A stretch of 5,917 bases of DNA. Source: Anaerolineae bacterium (lineage in GTDB: Bacteria > Chloroflexota > Anaerolineae > JACIWP01). Within the stretch, counting starts at the first letter, position 1. Every line of letters starts with the position of its first letter. The stretch is taken from assembly GCA_014360855.1 (NCBI GenBank), contig JACIWP010000194.1, forward strand, positions 1 through 5,917, given 5' to 3'. A program made the translations under genes and the position numbers. The notes under the pieces were generated by a model that worked only from the letters and a program-made list of their open reading frames with translations, searched no databases and was not told the DNA's origin. Shown one piece after another: positions 4,019 through 5,917 of the stretch.

Positions 4019-5917
4019 TCAATACATATGGGCACTAGCCATGGTCATGAGGGCCATGGAAAGGGCCTTGCCGGCTTGTTCCAGGGCCTGGATATTGATG
4101 TTGGCCAGGGTATCATCCACTGTGCCAACCACCCCCTCACTCCCCTGGCTGTAGACCCACAATATCGGCACATTGGGCGGCGCGAACAGCCGGCGCTGAC
4201 GAGCATACGGGCTGGAAGCTGAGAACAGCGCTTCCAGTTTCCATTCCCCTGCATACAGGTGAACCGGTACCCCAACCGAGCGTCCTGCCCGTTGGAAGAG
4301 CTTAGCCTGCCGCTCATAGCCGGCGGTATGCACCTGCAGACCGCTTGCGGGGCCGGCCAGTGCATCCAGGTATATAATAGCTTCCACATTCCAGGCGTTA
4401 GCGTGTGCAGGACGCGCTGTCACCAGGTCCAGCGGGTTGAGAGGTTGCTCCGGAGCCTGCCCATACGGGTATCCACCCTGCACAAACGCCGCAAACATGA
4501 CGCTTTTGGCCGGCTCATATCCCATCTCCTTCCACGAGCGGAGTATTTCCAGCATGACCGCCACCCCTGAAGCCCCACCATTGGCGCCGGCGAAAACCTC
4601 TCCACTCGGCCCTACCCCTAACCCATCATAGGGAGCCATGACCAGAATGAGATTCTGATCCTCTTGTGGGGATGCGCCGGGCCACAAAGCAATCACATCC
4701 TGCACCGGCACCCTCTCATGTTTGACCAAATCCAAGGTGCCTTGAGCGAGCACCCCTGTAGGGATCACCAATAGCTCGCCGGCCCCCAGTGACTCGGCAC
4801 GTCGGGACAGCTCTGACAGGTCACGGCCGGCATGCGCCAGGATCCGAGAAGCCACTTCACGGCTGATCCAAAACACCGGCCAACGCCCCGGGCCTTCCGC
4901 CGCGCTTGGCAGGAGATATGTCCGTAGGCGGGAATCGTCTTCGGCGATCACGAGCACCCCCGTGCCAGTAACCATGGACCAATCCCCCAGCGGGCTTTCC
5001 AGAAAGTCTTCCTCCCGCACCATGAGCACGGACCGACGTAACCCCGCCTTCTCCAGCAGAGGAAACCGCAGAGGTCCAGAGCCAACTCTCTCGCCCTGCA
5101 GTCCTCCGCCGGCCACAAACACAACCTCCCCACCAAGCTCGCCAGAGCGGAAGAACAAAGAGGGATACGGGGCAAAATCCTGATAAGGCACCAGCGCCTG
5201 CCAGGTCGTCCCATCCCACGAGAGGCTCAATGAAGGGGGAGATTGATAACTGGCGAACTGCCGATAGCGCTGGGAGAAATAGGTCAGATTCTCCCCCGCG
5301 GTGTTCAGGCCTGCCGCGGCAAACTGATCCGCGATGTACTCGGCCGCCATCGTCAGTTGGGGGGAATCCAGCCGGCGGCCTTGCATGGCTTCATCCGTCA
5401 GAAAAGCGATATCCCCTCTCGCCCGCTCGGCCTGGAATGCGCCGGCGTACTCCCGGAAAAACCGCCATGGCCCGATATTCTCCCTCGCCCAGGTAACTGC
5501 CAGGACAACGAGCAGGATGCCGGCCAACGTGTAGCGGTTCAGCACTCGGGTAAAGCTGAAGCGAACATGCTCCAGGAAAACGCGCAGACCCTCCCCAAAG
5601 AGATTGAATCCCCAGATGGTCAGGAAGAACGCCACGGCCGGGTAGATTGCCGTCCAGGGATAGGAGCGCGCATATAGGCGAACGTTACTTAACATAGATG
5701 CCCACTCGGGCACGTCGGAGTACAAATATGGAGGCATATCCGGAAACAGTTCCGCAGTCGCTCCTCCATTCAAAAAGATTCCCACAAAGCCCAGCTCTGC
5801 CAGCAGTAGCATGGTGCCGCCCATTTCCAGGGCCGCCAGAGCGATGAGTGAAGATGCCAAATTGGGCAGAATATGGGAAAGCCACACGCGCGGTATGCGC
5901 AGTCCCAGAGCTACCGC
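4019..5917 (-). CDS. ABC peptide-type permease (DppC/OppC) fused to an M28-like pseudopeptidase domain; 5' end outside window
   Basis: The frame is open to the window edge, so the gene starts beyond 5917; a GTG at 5887 is internal. Residues are counted from the edge (632 visible). Residues 1-19 are the EAA loop of a BPD_transp_1 permease (ALG...HILPN). A membrane segment follows (about 19-48), then an external loop with WASML (72-76), and the typical last helix and end FNLFGEGLRVFLE (104-116). A further hydrophobic segment (about 129-144) should carry the chain out of the cytoplasm. The rest resembles an M28 aminopeptidase: its N-terminal block (about 165-220, with GRRLDSPQLTMAAEYIADQF), a long insertion that may be PA-like, and the core from about 405. 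The expected zinc motifs are altered: APYDGLG (428-434) for AHxD, GANGGASG (444-451) for GANDNASG, QGG (480-482) for the EE pair, and GTVDDT (598-603) without the usual His. Asp518 remains. Catalysis is therefore doubtful. It may capture peptides for, or shape, a peptide/nickel-type importer. The frame is intact, so it is not a pseudogene. Confidence 0.82.
   Translation of the reverse strand, partial: AVALGLRIPRVWLSHILPNLASSLIALAALEMGGTMLLLAELGFVGIFLNGGATAELFPDMPPYLYSDVPEWASMLSNVRLYARSYPWTAIYPAVAFFLTIWGFNLFGEGLRVFLEHVRFSFTRVLNRYTLAGILLVVLAVTWARENIGPWRFFREYAGAFQAERARGDIAFLTDEAMQGRRLDSPQLTMAAEYIADQFAAAGLNTAGENLTYFSQRYRQFASYQSPPSLSLSWDGTTWQALVPYQDFAPYPSLFFRSGELGGEVVFVAGGGLQGERVGSGPLRFPLLEKAGLRRSVLMVREEDFLESPLGDWSMVTGTGVLVIAEDDSRLRTYLLPSAAEGPGRWPVFWISREVASRILAHAGRDLSELSRRAESLGAGELLVIPTGVLAQGTLDLVKHERVPVQDVIALWPGASPQEDQNLILVMAPYDGLGVGPSGEVFAGANGGASGVAVMLEILRSWKEMGYEPAKSVMFAAFVQGGYPYGQAPEQPLNPLDLVTARPAHANAWNVEAIIYLDALAGPASGLQVHTAGYERQAKLFQRAGRSVGVPVHLYAGEWKLEALFSASSPYARQRRLFAPPNVPILWVYSQGSEGVVGTVDDTLANINIQALEQAGKALSMALMTMASAHMY

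Larger units (their letters stand above)
28..5524. repeat. Dispersed, highly repeated palindrome GCCGGC
   Basis: Forty-five copies were counted by eye over the window, the first at 28-33 and the last at 5519-5524, in all genes on both strands and in different reading frames. Some are adjacent or overlapping (735-740 with 742-747; 2475-2480 with 2479-2484). They are absent from the AT-rich promoter regions. The motif is not a mobile element; it is a compositional signature of the genome. Confidence 0.6.

Noticed and set aside
5230..5677. Two overlapping plus-strand open frames opposite the permease-M28 fusion
   Set aside because: The minus-strand frame has clear permease and M28 motifs; these are shadow frames.

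Overview
The window is GC-rich, gene-dense bacterial DNA. It has no rRNA, tRNA, CRISPR array or insertion sequence that I can see. The gene mix fits an anaerobic or facultative member of Chloroflexota (Anaerolineae-like): a DUF362/ferredoxin protein, a methyltransferase-type corrinoid protein with a GntR/UTRA regulator, and a two-domain L25 with an acidic tail. The taxonomy is inference only; no marker gene settles it. A striking compositional trait is a very high density of the palindrome GCCGGC (45 copies counted by eye).

Left block, + strand (1-1649): the C-terminal part of a protein with a degenerate GGDEF domain is followed 23 bp later by a DUF362 protein carrying two C-terminal [4Fe-4S] motifs. 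These two are probably cotranscribed.

Middle block, - strand (1617-3174): a GntR/HutC-type regulator (TTG start) is followed, with no spacer, by a small B12-binding corrinoid protein. This two-gene operon reads towards the DUF362 gene. It ends at a strong intrinsic terminator whose 13-bp stem lies inside the 3' end of the DUF362 coding sequence. A plausible promoter with overlapping palindromes lies upstream of the regulator. No methyltransferase partner is present.

Right-centre block, - strand (3201-4000): a single-gene unit for ribosomal protein L25 (rplY/ctc). It has a near-consensus promoter, a leader of about 80 nt that begins with a stem-loop, a near-perfect Shine-Dalgarno and a clean intrinsic terminator.

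Right block, - strand (4019-5917, cut by the window edge): an unusual fusion. It starts with the C-terminal part of a DppC/OppC-type ABC permease, continues through one extra membrane segment, and ends in an M28-like aminopeptidase domain. The usual M28 zinc-ligand motifs are largely replaced, so the domain looks like a pseudopeptidase, perhaps a substrate-capture or structural module attached to a peptide transporter. This is the most novel item in the window.
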